From: Lutibacter oceani
Lineage (GTDB): Bacteria > Bacteroidota > Bacteroidia > Flavobacteriales > Flavobacteriaceae
Assembly: GCF_003384935.1 (NCBI RefSeq)
Contig: NZ_QTTQ01000009.1
Span: 496,001-560,000, forward strand
DNA length: 64,000 nucleotides
Reading direction: 5' to 3'
Shown: positions 1-9,229 of the stretch, one piece after another
Layout of the letters: every line of letters begins with the position of its first letter
Numbering within the stretch: the first letter of the stretch is position 1
Notes under the pieces: model-generated
Seen by the model: the letters and a program-made list of their open reading frames with translations, nothing else
What the model was told of the DNA's origin: nothing
The model's database searches: none
Translations under genes and position numbers: made by a program

Positions 1-45
1 TGCAATAAATGCAACTGCCAAAATCAAAATTCCTGTTTTTTTCAT
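1..45 (-). CDS. N-terminus of a secreted protein (partial, runs off the window)
   Basis: Only the first 15 codons are inside the window, reading MKKTGILILAVAFIA. A lysine-rich start followed by a hydrophobic run is the beginning of a Sec signal peptide. The start codon is the reverse complement of the cat at 43-45. The next minus-strand gene upstream is the YceI lipoprotein at 146-796, about 100 bp away, so the two could share a transcript. Function cannot be assigned from this fragment. Confidence 0.6.
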   Translation of the reverse strand, partial: MKKTGILILAVAFIA

Positions 46-145
46 TTTTTTTATTATTTTTATAGTTAGCAATTACAATAGTACACTTTTATTGTAAAAC
101 CTTACAAAAAAATTACCTCATTTAATAATACATTAACAATACTTT

Positions 146-796
146 TTATTTTGAGGCATTAATTTCAAAAGAAATTTCAAATTCGTCATTAATAAACTGA
201 TCTTTTAAATCGTTAAAGAATTTTTGAGATTTAAATCTGATATCAAATTCAGTTCTATCTATTTTAAAAGCATTACCGGTAAGCTTAACACCTGTATCTG
301 TAACTTTTAGTTCAGCTGGAAATTCAATACTTTTAGTAATTCCTTTAATAGCTAAATTTCCTTTAATAAAAATTTCATCACTTTTATTAGCTACCTCAAC
401 TATTTCAAAAGTTGAAGTTGGATTGTTTTCAACATCAAAAAAATCACCACTTTTTAAATGCCCTTTTAATTTTGCATTGTACTCATCATCTTCAGGCATA
501 TCCAATACGGTAATTGTATTCATATCAAATACAAATTTACCTGCTATTAATTTTCCTCCTTTAATTTCCATAGAACCTTTATTAACAGTTACAGTTCCAT
601 TGTGAGTACCCGTTGGTTTAGAACCTTTCCAATTTAAAATTGAAGTTTTAGAGTTTACCATATAAACAGCATCGGCTATTTTTGGAGTTTCTGTTATAGT
701 TGCTTCAACTTCATTCACTTTTTCTTCTTTAGTTTTCTCTTTACAAGAAATAAATAGTACGCTTAATCCTAAAATAAATACACTTAATTTTTTCAT
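146..796 (-). CDS. YceI-family lipoprotein
   Basis: The 216-residue product begins with a signal peptide and a lipobox (LFISC, lipidated Cys at residue 18), so it should be membrane-anchored in the envelope. Residues from about 45 to the end match the YceI fold: an early TSILNWKGSKPTG segment, a VDMNTI-like strand and a late KSIEFPAEL strand. YceI proteins are lipocalin-like barrels that bind polyisoprenoid or other amphiphilic ligands; their cellular role is mostly unresolved. A short acidic/Lys-rich linker separates the lipid anchor from the domain. It sits between the partial gene at 1-45 and the DUF3857 pair, with no close operon partner. The family call is firm and the ligand is unknown. 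Confidence 0.88.
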   Translation of the reverse strand: MKKLSVFILGLSVLFISCKEKTKEEKVNEVEATITETPKIADAVYMVNSKTSILNWKGSKPTGTHNGTVTVNKGSMEIKGGKLIAGKFVFDMNTITVLDMPEDDEYNAKLKGHLKSGDFFDVENNPTSTFEIVEVANKSDEIFIKGNLAIKGITKSIEFPAELKVTDTGVKLTGNAFKIDRTEFDIRFKSQKFFNDLKDQFINDEFEISFEINASK

Positions 797-888
797 TTTT
801 ATAGTAGTTTATAATTTAATAGCAATTATACTAAATAAATTTTTAGGATAATTCGTCAAGAAAAATAATTGATTTTAAAATGGAAATA

Positions 889-2835
889 TCAGCCTTTTAC
901 AAGTACTATTTTTTCTGTATTTTTTTCTACAATAATTTTATAAAACCCCTTAATTTCTTGATAATTTTGAGCTGGTATTACTCCTTGATTTACTTCAACA
1001 AATGATGTTAATAAAATTTTAGTACCAGACTGCTTAATTGAATAAATAAACTTACCAATATTATTACTTAATCCAATTGCCAAATTTTCTGGTAACGATT
1101 CTATACTATAACCTGCTGGAATTTCTATTGCAGTTATTACTCTTTTTTGCCAAGGCGCACCAAAATCTATTGGGTATTCTCTTTTTTCTAACTTAAATGG
1201 ATTTTCTTTTTCAGACAAAAATAACATAGGCGACAAATACATTTTATCCCCAATTATTTCTACACCATCTTCTTTTTCAAATTGATAAATTTCAAGAATT
1301 GGTTTAGAAATTTCATTTAAATTTGTAACTCTAAAATTCAATATTTCAATATCATTATTACGCTGTTCAATATTACTTATTAATTCGTCTTCATCAAGAT
1401 CAGTATTTTCATTTCTATAATTAATTGTTGCCAAATTTTCATATTTAACCCTTGTTAATCCTTCTATTAAACCATCTTCATTTATTTTATAGTCTAAAGT
1501 AAATTCATTATTTGAAGGTATTGAAGTAGCTAAATCAATAAAATCAACAGTTTCATTATCTCTAATAATTGTTCCTTTCCAATTTAATGCCCTAATTGGC
1601 AATACATTTGTTAAACTGAATTTTTCCGATGCATCAACTAAAACCTCTCCTTCTTCAGTCTCTGCCAATGCAACAACATAGTTAAACCCTCTGTTAGTTG
1701 GTGTTATTGGAATCCCATGTTTTCGGGTACTTACTAATACAGGATTTGCATTAATACCTAATTCTCTTAAAACTGCAACAAGTGTTAAATTAATATCTCC
1801 AATATTTCCACTTCCTTCAGAATAGGCTTTTTTTAATCCTTTTTCTGAATACTGACCAAAATTTCCATTCCATTTTATCTTACTTTTTACAAACTCTAAT
1901 GCACCTGCAATTTTAGCTTGATTTGTTTTAAATTCCCCTTTTAATTTAATTATATCTTCTTTTAAGTGCTTTGTTTTTTTCAATTCCCCGCCAAATGATG
2001 AACTTTTCAATATCTTTTTAGCAACCTCATCCCAACTTGTTGCATAATTCTCGAATAACCCATACTCGGGTGCAGACAATGACGCTACTTCCAATTGTAG
2101 AGAAGCGGCATAATTACTCATATTATTTACATAAGGTTCTGCTTTTAAAGCTGGAATATTTTCCTCCAAGACTTCAATAACTTTATCACTTGTTTTTAAG
2201 GCACTATTAAATTTAGTTGACTCATTTATATTAAATGGATAATACCCTTTTTGACGCTTATTAAATAAAAACCACTCTAGCAGTTTAACCCTAGCTTCCA
2301 ACTTTTTAATTGGAATTTCTTGCTGTACAACAACATCATCAATACTTGAAATATAAGGAGAATAAACTTTATAAGACCATTCTAATACAGATCCTTCTTT
2401 TAGATTTGGCATTGTAAATTTTTTAACCTTCCAATGCTCACTTTTTTGTTCACTAAAAATAGCATCTTTATTTAATTTGGTTTCTTGTATTTTATTATCC
2501 TCAAAATTATATGTAACGGCCTTTATATTGGATACATTTTCACTATTACTATTAGAATTTCCATACAAATTAATTTCCACTGTAGACCAATCAAAACCTT
2601 CTTTGTTATATATTTTCATTCTTACCTGAATTTCGGTAATAAGTCTGATTGAACCACCACTTATCGCAGTGTACGTTGATCTTTTTTTATACAAATAAGC
2701 TGCATTAGCTGTTGAATCTAGTGGATAAAACTTCTCTTGTAACTCTTCTTTTGAAACTTTTCCAAATTTAAAATCTTGACTGTAGCTAATTTGAATAAAT
2801 GCTAATGCAAGCATTGTTAATAATACCTTTTTCAT
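889..2835 (-). CDS. DUF3857 secreted protein with degenerate transglutaminase domain
   Basis: This 648-residue protein has a signal peptide ending ISYSQ, an N-terminal DUF3857 region (about 60-290), a transglutaminase-like core (about 290-440) and a C-terminal beta-rich part. In the core, the segment SGNIGDINLTLVAVLRELG aligns with the DCKALTNYTKTLLDAVG segment of its neighbour, but the nucleophilic cysteine is replaced by isoleucine. The usual histidine position reads NYVVAL, a Tyr rather than His. It therefore looks like a non-catalytic pseudo-enzyme. It lies 2 nt downstream of a paralogue that keeps the cysteine, so the two are probably co-transcribed and may act together in the periplasm. 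The substrate is unknown for both. Confidence 0.85.
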   Translation of the reverse strand: MKKVLLTMLALAFIQISYSQDFKFGKVSKEELQEKFYPLDSTANAAYLYKKRSTYTAISGGSIRLITEIQVRMKIYNKEGFDWSTVEINLYGNSNSNSENVSNIKAVTYNFEDNKIQETKLNKDAIFSEQKSEHWKVKKFTMPNLKEGSVLEWSYKVYSPYISSIDDVVVQQEIPIKKLEARVKLLEWFLFNKRQKGYYPFNINESTKFNSALKTSDKVIEVLEENIPALKAEPYVNNMSNYAASLQLEVASLSAPEYGLFENYATSWDEVAKKILKSSSFGGELKKTKHLKEDIIKLKGEFKTNQAKIAGALEFVKSKIKWNGNFGQYSEKGLKKAYSEGSGNIGDINLTLVAVLRELGINANPVLVSTRKHGIPITPTNRGFNYVVALAETEEGEVLVDASEKFSLTNVLPIRALNWKGTIIRDNETVDFIDLATSIPSNNEFTLDYKINEDGLIEGLTRVKYENLATINYRNENTDLDEDELISNIEQRNNDIEILNFRVTNLNEISKPILEIYQFEKEDGVEIIGDKMYLSPMLFLSEKENPFKLEKREYPIDFGAPWQKRVITAIEIPAGYSIESLPENLAIGLSNNIGKFIYSIKQSGTKILLTSFVEVNQGVIPAQNYQEIKGFYKIIVEKNTEKIVLVKG

Positions 2836-2837
2836 AT

Positions 2838-4745
2838 TTATTTTTTTATTAAAACCATTTTTGATTTATCATTTTTTGCAATTTTTTTCAAAAAATCACG
2901 AAAACTATTGTAAAATTCCTTTGAATGATAACCATTTTTAAAAAGTAATTCACGTTTGTATTTAAGGGTTTGATCTGATATTTTTTCAACTGTTAATTTA
3001 TAAGTACCAAATTCACAATCAATTTCAACATTTTTAGCAATTGCCTCAATTTTATAACTTGTAGGAAGTTCTACCTCAACTTCATCAACATCGTAAAACC
3101 CCCTACTTATTTCTATTGGAAATTTGCGATTTCTAATACGTTTGGGAACACTTTCAAATACATTAAAAGCATTTATTGGAAAAATCATTCGTTCACCAGT
3201 TATTAAGCCATAATTACTAGCTGAAAAACTCACACTTTCTTCAAACCTCCCCTCTTTTTTATTATTTGAAATATCAATAGCATCAATTGTAATATTATTT
3301 ATATTATCCCAAAATTCTTTGTATAATTTATCAAGTTCTTTTGTTGTTCTTCCTTCGTAAAATATATGATTGTCGAACTGGGTTCCAGAACAAACCATAT
3401 TAACATTAGCTTTAATAGAACCATCATTGTTCAAAACGTATTTTCCAATAATTTTTTGATGATTTTCTTTATCATCATATACTCTTGTATGCTTTATTTC
3501 CCCTCCTTCTGGTGTTATAACAAGTGCATTTCTATCGTCCGTAAAATCACCTCCATCGGCAAAAGGTGTTTTTTGACTGGTACACTCTAACCATAAATCT
3601 CCACTATCAGTTGGAAGATTTAAAATAACATGATTACCTTGTACCGACAAAAATTCATGTTCTATATCTTGTTTCTTTGTATCACCATAAATTACTGTGT
3701 AATTAGAAGTAACACCAACTGCATCTAACAATGTTTTAGTATAATTTGTTAAAGCTTTGCAATCTCCATAACTTAATTTATCAACCTCACTTGCTAACAT
3801 TGGCTTAAAACCTCCAACACCTACTTGAATACTTATATACCTAACTTTATCTTGTACATAATTATATACAATCTTGGCTTTTTCTATTGGATTATCAGTT
3901 ATACCGGTTAAAGTTTGAATTTCCTTTTTTGTAGATTCAGGTAAATCAAACGTACTTTTTAGTAAATTTTCATAATACCATTTACCAAATTCCTTCCAAT
4001 TATTAGCTTCACCATCAATACCTTCCAAATTAAATTTATTTACTCCAAATTTTACATTTGGAGTAAACTTGTTTATTGAAGGTGAATAAGGCTCTGGATC
4101 TTCCGCAGGAATATTTTCTATTAAATATGTTAAAGTTCTGGCATCTTCAGTTTTATTAATTACATAATTATTAAAATTCTTTTCATCCTTTCTAAGAATT
4201 ATATCTGATGGATATTTTATATTATATGTTGATTTTTGAAGACTTTGTTTGTAAGTACCAACTGGAAACCAAGAACGGATAAATGCCGTATTTGATGTTT
4301 TCACCTCATATTTATAATGGATAGTATAAGGATAACCTACTGGAATGTAATTATAATATAACACTCTATTATCTGAATACAGCGAACCTCCAGAAGCACT
4401 ATAATCATTCAAATCGCTTTTTTTTATTTTTTTTATTTCTTTACCGTTTTCATTATAAACATATGCTTTTACACTTTTTACATCTGTACCTTTATCATAG
4501 TAAATTGTAATATCAGCAAATTCATCCGCTAAATCATTATAAATAGTAATTGCCGCATCAACGCTATATGTCATTTGGCGTTGAGATTGAATCTCAACCG
4601 AAAAATTTTCAAATCTAATTATAGAATTTGCATCTTTTGTAAGAGCTTCTGGAATTTCAGAAACATTAAAATTGTATTCTTGTGAATAGGAAAATAGGTT
4701 AAAAAAAAGCAATAAATAGAACGGGGAGATTCTTATTTTTTTCAT
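2838..4745 (-). CDS. DUF3857 / transglutaminase-like secreted protein
   Basis: The start is taken at the ATG at 4743-4745, giving 635 residues that begin MKKIRISPFYLLLFF and a signal peptide ending FSYSQ. A longer reading begins at 4847, but it overlaps dtd and puts a non-signal stretch in front of the signal peptide. DUF3857 occupies about residues 60-270. The transglutaminase core follows, with the cysteine in SYGDCKALTNY, the histidine in GNHVILNLP and a WLECTS strand where an acidic residue completes the triad. These periplasmic proteins are widespread in Bacteroidota and their substrate is not established. The gene lies 2 nt upstream of a paralogue that lacks the catalytic residues. Confidence 0.87.
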   Translation of the reverse strand: MKKIRISPFYLLLFFNLFSYSQEYNFNVSEIPEALTKDANSIIRFENFSVEIQSQRQMTYSVDAAITIYNDLADEFADITIYYDKGTDVKSVKAYVYNENGKEIKKIKKSDLNDYSASGGSLYSDNRVLYYNYIPVGYPYTIHYKYEVKTSNTAFIRSWFPVGTYKQSLQKSTYNIKYPSDIILRKDEKNFNNYVINKTEDARTLTYLIENIPAEDPEPYSPSINKFTPNVKFGVNKFNLEGIDGEANNWKEFGKWYYENLLKSTFDLPESTKKEIQTLTGITDNPIEKAKIVYNYVQDKVRYISIQVGVGGFKPMLASEVDKLSYGDCKALTNYTKTLLDAVGVTSNYTVIYGDTKKQDIEHEFLSVQGNHVILNLPTDSGDLWLECTSQKTPFADGGDFTDDRNALVITPEGGEIKHTRVYDDKENHQKIIGKYVLNNDGSIKANVNMVCSGTQFDNHIFYEGRTTKELDKLYKEFWDNINNITIDAIDISNNKKEGRFEESVSFSASNYGLITGERMIFPINAFNVFESVPKRIRNRKFPIEISRGFYDVDEVEVELPTSYKIEAIAKNVEIDCEFGTYKLTVEKISDQTLKYKRELLFKNGYHSKEFYNSFRDFLKKIAKNDKSKMVLIKK

Positions 4746-4824
4746 AGAAATTAATTTTATGTAAAAAAACAAAAATATCTTTAAATAAACCTTGACAATT
4801 ATCAGGCTGTAATAATTACCAAAT

Positions 4825-5277
4825 CTATACCCTTTCCTTTGAATCAATTATAATTGTAACCGGACCATCATTTACAAGTGTAACTTTCATATCTGCACCA
4901 AATACACCTGTTCCAACTTTTTTATTTAATTCAGCCTCAATTTGACTTACAAATTGATTGTAAAGTGGAACGGCAACTTCGGGTTTTGCAGCTTTAATAT
5001 AAGATGGACGATTTCCTTTTTTTGTGCTTGCTTGTAGTGTAAACTGGCTAACAACAATGGCATCTCCATTAATATTAATTAACGAATTATTCATAACGCC
5101 ATTTTCATCATTAAAAATTCTAAGATTTGCAATTTTTTTTGTCAACCAATCAATATCTTCTTTGGTATCTTCTTCAACAATTCCAACTAAAATAAGCAGT
5201 CCACTTTTAATTTTACTAACTACTTTTCCATCAATTGTAACAGAAGCTTCTAAAACTCTTTGAATAACTGCTCTCAT
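4825..5277 (-). CDS. dtd: D-aminoacyl-tRNA deacylase
   Basis: The 150-residue product starts MRAVIQRVLEASV, as DTD proteins typically do, and has their usual length. The family signatures SQFTLQAS, KGNRPSYI and the C-terminal NDGPVTI loop (the Gly-Pro motif that gates the active site) are all present. The enzyme hydrolyses D-amino acids and glycine mischarged on tRNAs, in the cytoplasm. It lies between rsgA upstream (91 bp) and the DUF3857 pair downstream (79 bp), all on the minus strand. Nothing unusual is seen in the sequence. Confidence 0.96.
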   Translation of the reverse strand: MRAVIQRVLEASVTIDGKVVSKIKSGLLILVGIVEEDTKEDIDWLTKKIANLRIFNDENGVMNNSLININGDAIVVSQFTLQASTKKGNRPSYIKAAKPEVAVPLYNQFVSQIEAELNKKVGTGVFGADMKVTLVNDGPVTIIIDSKERV

Positions 5278-5368
5278 TCTATTGGTTTTTGGTTGTTAGT
5301 TTTTAGTTTTAAAAACATTTAAACTTTTTAATCTTTTTTACTTTTCAACTTTTCACTTTCAAACTTCC

Positions 5369-6307
5369 CTACCCATAAATATCGGTTCTATAATGCTCTT
5401 CATCTCCTTCAACCATTTGTAAATAACTATTGTAACGTGAGTAAGCTATTTCACCATTTTCTACAGCTTCTTTAATAGCACATTTTGGCTCGTTAATATG
5501 TAAACAATTATTAAACTTACATTTTGATTTCAGCTTAAAAAACTCAGGAAAATAATCCGTAATTTGATGTGGTTCAAAATCCACAACGCCAAAACCCTTA
5601 ATTCCAGGAGTATCAATAATAAAACCTCCAAAACTTAATTGAAACATCTCGGCAAATGTTGTAGTGTGCATACCTTGTTTATGCTGCTTAGAAACTTCTT
5701 TTGTTTTTAAATTTAATGATGGCTCAATAGCATTTATTAAGGTAGATTTTCCAACCCCTGAATGTCCTGAAAACATTGTAGTTTTATTTTTCATTAATGC
5801 TTTCACCTCATCAATACCAATATTTTTTGTTGCTGAAATAGCTATACATTTATAACCAATATCTGTATAAATAGCATCTAACATTGCAAGTTTTTCAAGT
5901 TCATCATCAGAATAAATATCTAATTTATTAAATAGCAGTACCACAGGTATATTATAGGCCTCTGCCGTTGCTAAAAACCTATCTATAAAACCCGTAAATG
6001 TTGGAGGGTTATCTATTGTAACTAATAAAAAAGCGATGTCTATATTTGCAGCAATTATATGGGTTTGTTTAGAAAGTTTTACAGATTTTCGAATTATATA
6101 ATTTTTCCTGTCGAATATTTTATTAATAACACCCGTTTCCTTTCCTTCTTCATATTCAAATTTAACATAATCACCTACTGCAACTGGGTTTGTACTTTTA
6201 ATCCCTTTTATTCTGAATTTACCTTTTAACCTACAATCAATACTAGTACCTTCATCAGTAAATACTGTATACCAACTTCCTGTAGATTTTGTTACAACTC
6301 CTTTCAT
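5369..6307 (-). CDS. rsgA: Ribosome small-subunit-dependent GTPase A
   Basis: This is a circularly permuted GTPase of 312 residues that helps mature the 30S subunit. An OB-fold covers about residues 1-70. The permuted G motifs follow in order: NKLD (G4), a SAT (G5-like) segment, GHSGVGKST (P-loop) and DTPG (G3). A C-terminal zinc-binding region has CKFNNCLHINEPKC, giving the Cys/His ligands. The ATG at 6305-6307 is chosen. A GTG at 6311-6313 would add two residues, but it overlaps a TATATTTG -7 promoter element at 6313-6320, so the mRNA may be leaderless or nearly so. Confidence 0.95.
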   Translation of the reverse strand: MKGVVTKSTGSWYTVFTDEGTSIDCRLKGKFRIKGIKSTNPVAVGDYVKFEYEEGKETGVINKIFDRKNYIIRKSVKLSKQTHIIAANIDIAFLLVTIDNPPTFTGFIDRFLATAEAYNIPVVLLFNKLDIYSDDELEKLAMLDAIYTDIGYKCIAISATKNIGIDEVKALMKNKTTMFSGHSGVGKSTLINAIEPSLNLKTKEVSKQHKQGMHTTTFAEMFQLSFGGFIIDTPGIKGFGVVDFEPHQITDYFPEFFKLKSKCKFNNCLHINEPKCAIKEAVENGEIAYSRYNSYLQMVEGDEEHYRTDIYG

Positions 6308-6312
6308 AAGCA

Positions 6313-6320
6313 CAAATATA
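6313..6320 (-). promoter_or_regulatory. Candidate -7 element for rsgA
   Basis: On the minus strand this reads TATATTTG, a perfect match to the Bacteroidota -7 consensus TANNTTTG. No clear TTTG/TTG lies at the expected -33 position. The last G falls only 5 nt before the rsgA ATG, implying a very short or absent 5' leader. Confidence 0.5.
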
Positions 6321-6451
6321 GTTTAAAGTATTCAACTAAATAACCATTTAATTTAGTTTAAAAGCTTCATTTATTAATGAATTTAAACTTTTTATTAAAA
6401 ATATATTTTATACATTTAACTTAATTACAAGGGTAATTAAACTCAAAAAAA

Positions 6452-7507
6452 ATGCGCAAAAAAACACTAAGTAGAAAAAAAATAAATCCGTCTACTCCAA
6501 TTTTCACCGGTATAAAATATTCCGATGATCTTAAAATGCAACTTTTCATTTATAACAAAAATGAATATGTTGAAAATTCGAAATTTTATGAAAAAGATTT
6601 TAACGGTTTTACTGACGAAACAAAACAATATTGGCTGAATACACATGCCATACATGACACCGAACAAATAACTAAAATTTGTAAAAAGGCCAAAATACAT
6701 GATTTAGTTATTCAGGATATTTTAGATGTAAATCAACGTCCAAAATTTCAAGAATATGAAGATTATTGGTTTTTCTCCATAAAATCTTTGTTACCCTCAG
6801 AAACAATAGAAATTGAAGGCGAACAATTAAGTTTTGTTTTAGGCAAAAACTTTTTAATTTCTTTTCAAGAGAAAAAAGCAGACCATTTTGAACATGTAAG
6901 ACATAGAATAAGAGAAAATCTTGGCATTTTAAGAGAAAGAGGTACCGATTATTTACTGTTTCTATTACTCGAGTCCATATTGGATAATTATTTTAAAACG
7001 ATAGAAAACATTGAAGATAAGGTTGAAAATTTTGCGCTAATTGATATTAATGAAGATCCGTCTCCTGCGCTTTTAAATACCATTGAAAATTATAAAAGAC
7101 AGTTGCATTCTCTTAAAAAAACAATTCTTCCAATTAGAGATTTTGTTTCAAAAGTTGAACGTGAAAAGTTTAATCTCATTCAACAAAAACATATAAAATA
7201 CTTTTTTGAACTTAAAGATATCTGTTTAACGCTTTTAGATAATTGCGATAAAATTGAAGCTCGACTAGAAAGTAATATAAATTTATTTTTTTCTATTCAA
7301 GGTCATAGAATGAATCAGGTTATGAAAACCTTAACAGTAGTGTCAACAATTTTTATTCCACTTACTTTTTTGGCAGGAATTTATGGAATGAATTTTAAAA
7401 ATATGCCCGAATTATCTTGGAAATGGGGGTATTATAGTTTTTGGATAATTATAGTAATTGTTTTTATAATTATGTTATCATATTTTAAAAGGAAAAAGTG
7501 GTTTTAA
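6452..7507 (+). CDS. corA: CorA-family magnesium/cobalt transporter
   Basis: The 351-residue protein has a large cytoplasmic N-terminal domain, a long helix rich in charged residues (about 190-280) and two C-terminal membrane helices. The selectivity motif YGMNF lies at about residues 309-313 between them, followed by a short loop (KNMPELSW) and the second helix, and the protein ends with the usual basic tail KRKKWF. CorA pentamers conduct Mg2+ (and Co2+/Ni2+) inward down the membrane potential. The gene stands alone, divergent from rsgA. Related ZntB/CorA exporters share the fold, so the ion and direction are inferred from family membership. Confidence 0.93.
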   Translation: MRKKTLSRKKINPSTPIFTGIKYSDDLKMQLFIYNKNEYVENSKFYEKDFNGFTDETKQYWLNTHAIHDTEQITKICKKAKIHDLVIQDILDVNQRPKFQEYEDYWFFSIKSLLPSETIEIEGEQLSFVLGKNFLISFQEKKADHFEHVRHRIRENLGILRERGTDYLLFLLLESILDNYFKTIENIEDKVENFALIDINEDPSPALLNTIENYKRQLHSLKKTILPIRDFVSKVEREKFNLIQQKHIKYFFELKDICLTLLDNCDKIEARLESNINLFFSIQGHRMNQVMKTLTVVSTIFIPLTFLAGIYGMNFKNMPELSWKWGYYSFWIIIVIVFIIMLSYFKRKKWF

Positions 7508-7572
7508 ACCATCTTTTTTCATATAATTTTATTTGAAAAAAATCTACAATTTAATCAAAATTATTATCTAAT

Positions 7573-7616
7573 TTTACTTAGTAAGTAAAGTAGATTTGTC
7601 AAAAGTATTTTACTTT
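7573..7616. promoter_or_regulatory. Promoter with two palindromic operator-like sites
   Basis: A TAGATTTG -7 element lies at 7591-7598. Just upstream is a perfect 17-nt palindrome, TTTACTTAGTAAGTAAA (7573-7589, central G). Just downstream is a second inverted repeat with the same core, AAAGTA-TTT-TACTTT (7602-7616). Two sites with the same half-site flanking a -7 element is how a repressor operator usually looks. The regulated gene would be the GNAT-nitrilase fusion at 7655. No candidate regulator gene is adjacent. Confidence 0.5.
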
Positions 7617-7654
7617 AATTATTTATATATACTTAATAATTAGCTACTAAAAAA

Positions 7655-9175
7655 ATGAAAGATATAGAAAATATAGAATTAACTTATTTAACTCTAGATG
7701 ACTATCAAGAGCTTAAAGCTGCTATGATAGATTCCTACACAACTATGCCCAATTCTTTTTGGAGAGAACATCAAATTGCATCGTTAATTGATCGGTTTCC
7801 AGAAGGGCAAGTTGTAATAAAAATTAATGATCAAATTGCCGGTTGCGCATTGTCTATTATTGTAGACTACAATAGTTTTGATGACCACCACTCCTATAAA
7901 GAAATTACAGGAAATTACACATTTAGTACCCATACACCCGATGGAGATGTACTTTATGGAATTGATGTTTTTATAAAACCACAATATAGAGGTTTACGAC
8001 TTGGAAGAAGATTGTATGATTACAGAAAAGAATTGTGTGAGCGTTTAAATTTAAGAGGAGTTGCCTTTGGTGGAAGAATTCCAAATTATCATAAATATTC
8101 AGATAAATTATCACCTAAAGAGTACATTGCTAAAGTTAGAAGAAAAGAAATTCACGATCCTGTGTTAAATTTTCAGGTTTCCAACGATTTTCATCCAACA
8201 AAAGTGTTAAAAAATTATTTGGAAGGTGATGAAGCTTCAAATGATTATGCTGTATTATTAGAATGGGATAATATTTATTACGAAAAGAAATCTAAGAAAG
8301 CTTCTGTTATAAAAAAAGTGATTCGTTTAGGGTTAATTCAATGGCAAATGCGCCCATATAAAGATTTAGAAGAATTAATGACCCAAGTAGAATTTTTTGT
8401 AGATGCAGTTTCAGGTTATAGATCAGATTTTGCACTGTTCCCAGAATTTTTTAATGCGCCGTTAATGGCTAAAAACAATCATTTAACTGAAGCTGAAGCA
8501 ATAAGAGAACTCGCTAAAGAAACTGAAGAAATAGTAAAACAATTTTCTCAATTATCAATTTCATATAATATTAATATTATTACAGGTAGCATGCCTGAAA
8601 TGCAAGAAGGAAAATTATATAATGTAGGTTATTTATGCAGAAGAGATGGTACTGTTGAAAGGTATGAAAAATTACACGTAACTCCAGATGAGGCACGTGT
8701 TTGGGGACTTCAAAAAGGACATGAACTAAAAAGTTTTGATACCGATTGTGGAAAAATTGGAATTTTAATTTGTTACGATTCAGAATTCCCAGAATTAAGC
8801 AGAATTTTGGCTGATGAAGGAATGGATATTTTATTTGTACCTTTTTTAACTGATACACAAAACGGATATTCAAGAGTAAGAAACTGTTCTCAAGCAAGAG
8901 CAATTGAAAACGAATGTTATGTGGCAATTGCCGGTAGTGTAGGAAATTTACCTAAGGTTCAAAATATGGACATTCAATATGCCCAATCTATGGTGTTTAC
9001 TCCATGTGATTTTGCATTTCCTGCAAATGGTATAAAAGCAGAAGCTACCCCAAATTCAGAAATGATTTTAATTGCCGATGTTGATATAGATTTACTAAGG
9101 CAATTACATCAATTTGGCAGTGTAAGAAACTTAAAAGACCGACGAAAAGATTTATATGAAGTAAAAAAACTTTAA
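7655..9175 (+). CDS. GNAT acetyltransferase-carbon-nitrogen hydrolase fusion
   Basis: This is a two-domain protein of 506 residues. Residues 1-210 form a GNAT domain with the acetyl-CoA loop PQYRGLRLGRRLYDYR. Residues 225-506 form a nitrilase-superfamily amidohydrolase with all three catalytic residues: Glu in FPEFFNAP, Lys in YEKLHVTP and Cys in GILICYDSEFPE. The hydrolase would cleave a C-N bond of a small amide or carbamoyl compound, and the GNAT half would acylate an amine, perhaps in the same pathway. The fusion is found in other bacteria, but its substrate is not known to me. It stands alone between corA and mscS, behind a promoter with palindromic sites. Confidence 0.9.
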   Translation: MKDIENIELTYLTLDDYQELKAAMIDSYTTMPNSFWREHQIASLIDRFPEGQVVIKINDQIAGCALSIIVDYNSFDDHHSYKEITGNYTFSTHTPDGDVLYGIDVFIKPQYRGLRLGRRLYDYRKELCERLNLRGVAFGGRIPNYHKYSDKLSPKEYIAKVRRKEIHDPVLNFQVSNDFHPTKVLKNYLEGDEASNDYAVLLEWDNIYYEKKSKKASVIKKVIRLGLIQWQMRPYKDLEELMTQVEFFVDAVSGYRSDFALFPEFFNAPLMAKNNHLTEAEAIRELAKETEEIVKQFSQLSISYNINIITGSMPEMQEGKLYNVGYLCRRDGTVERYEKLHVTPDEARVWGLQKGHELKSFDTDCGKIGILICYDSEFPELSRILADEGMDILFVPFLTDTQNGYSRVRNCSQARAIENECYVAIAGSVGNLPKVQNMDIQYAQSMVFTPCDFAFPANGIKAEATPNSEMILIADVDIDLLRQLHQFGSVRNLKDRRKDLYEVKKL

Positions 9176-9229
9176 CACCCACTTTTCATATGTAAAACAC
9201 CCCAGAAATTAATAGGTAAAACCTAAATT

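Noticed and set aside
2838-4847. Longer N-terminus for the DUF3857 protein (start at 4847)
   Set aside because: It overlaps dtd and places 34 residues before a clear signal peptide; the ATG at 4743-4745 is used.
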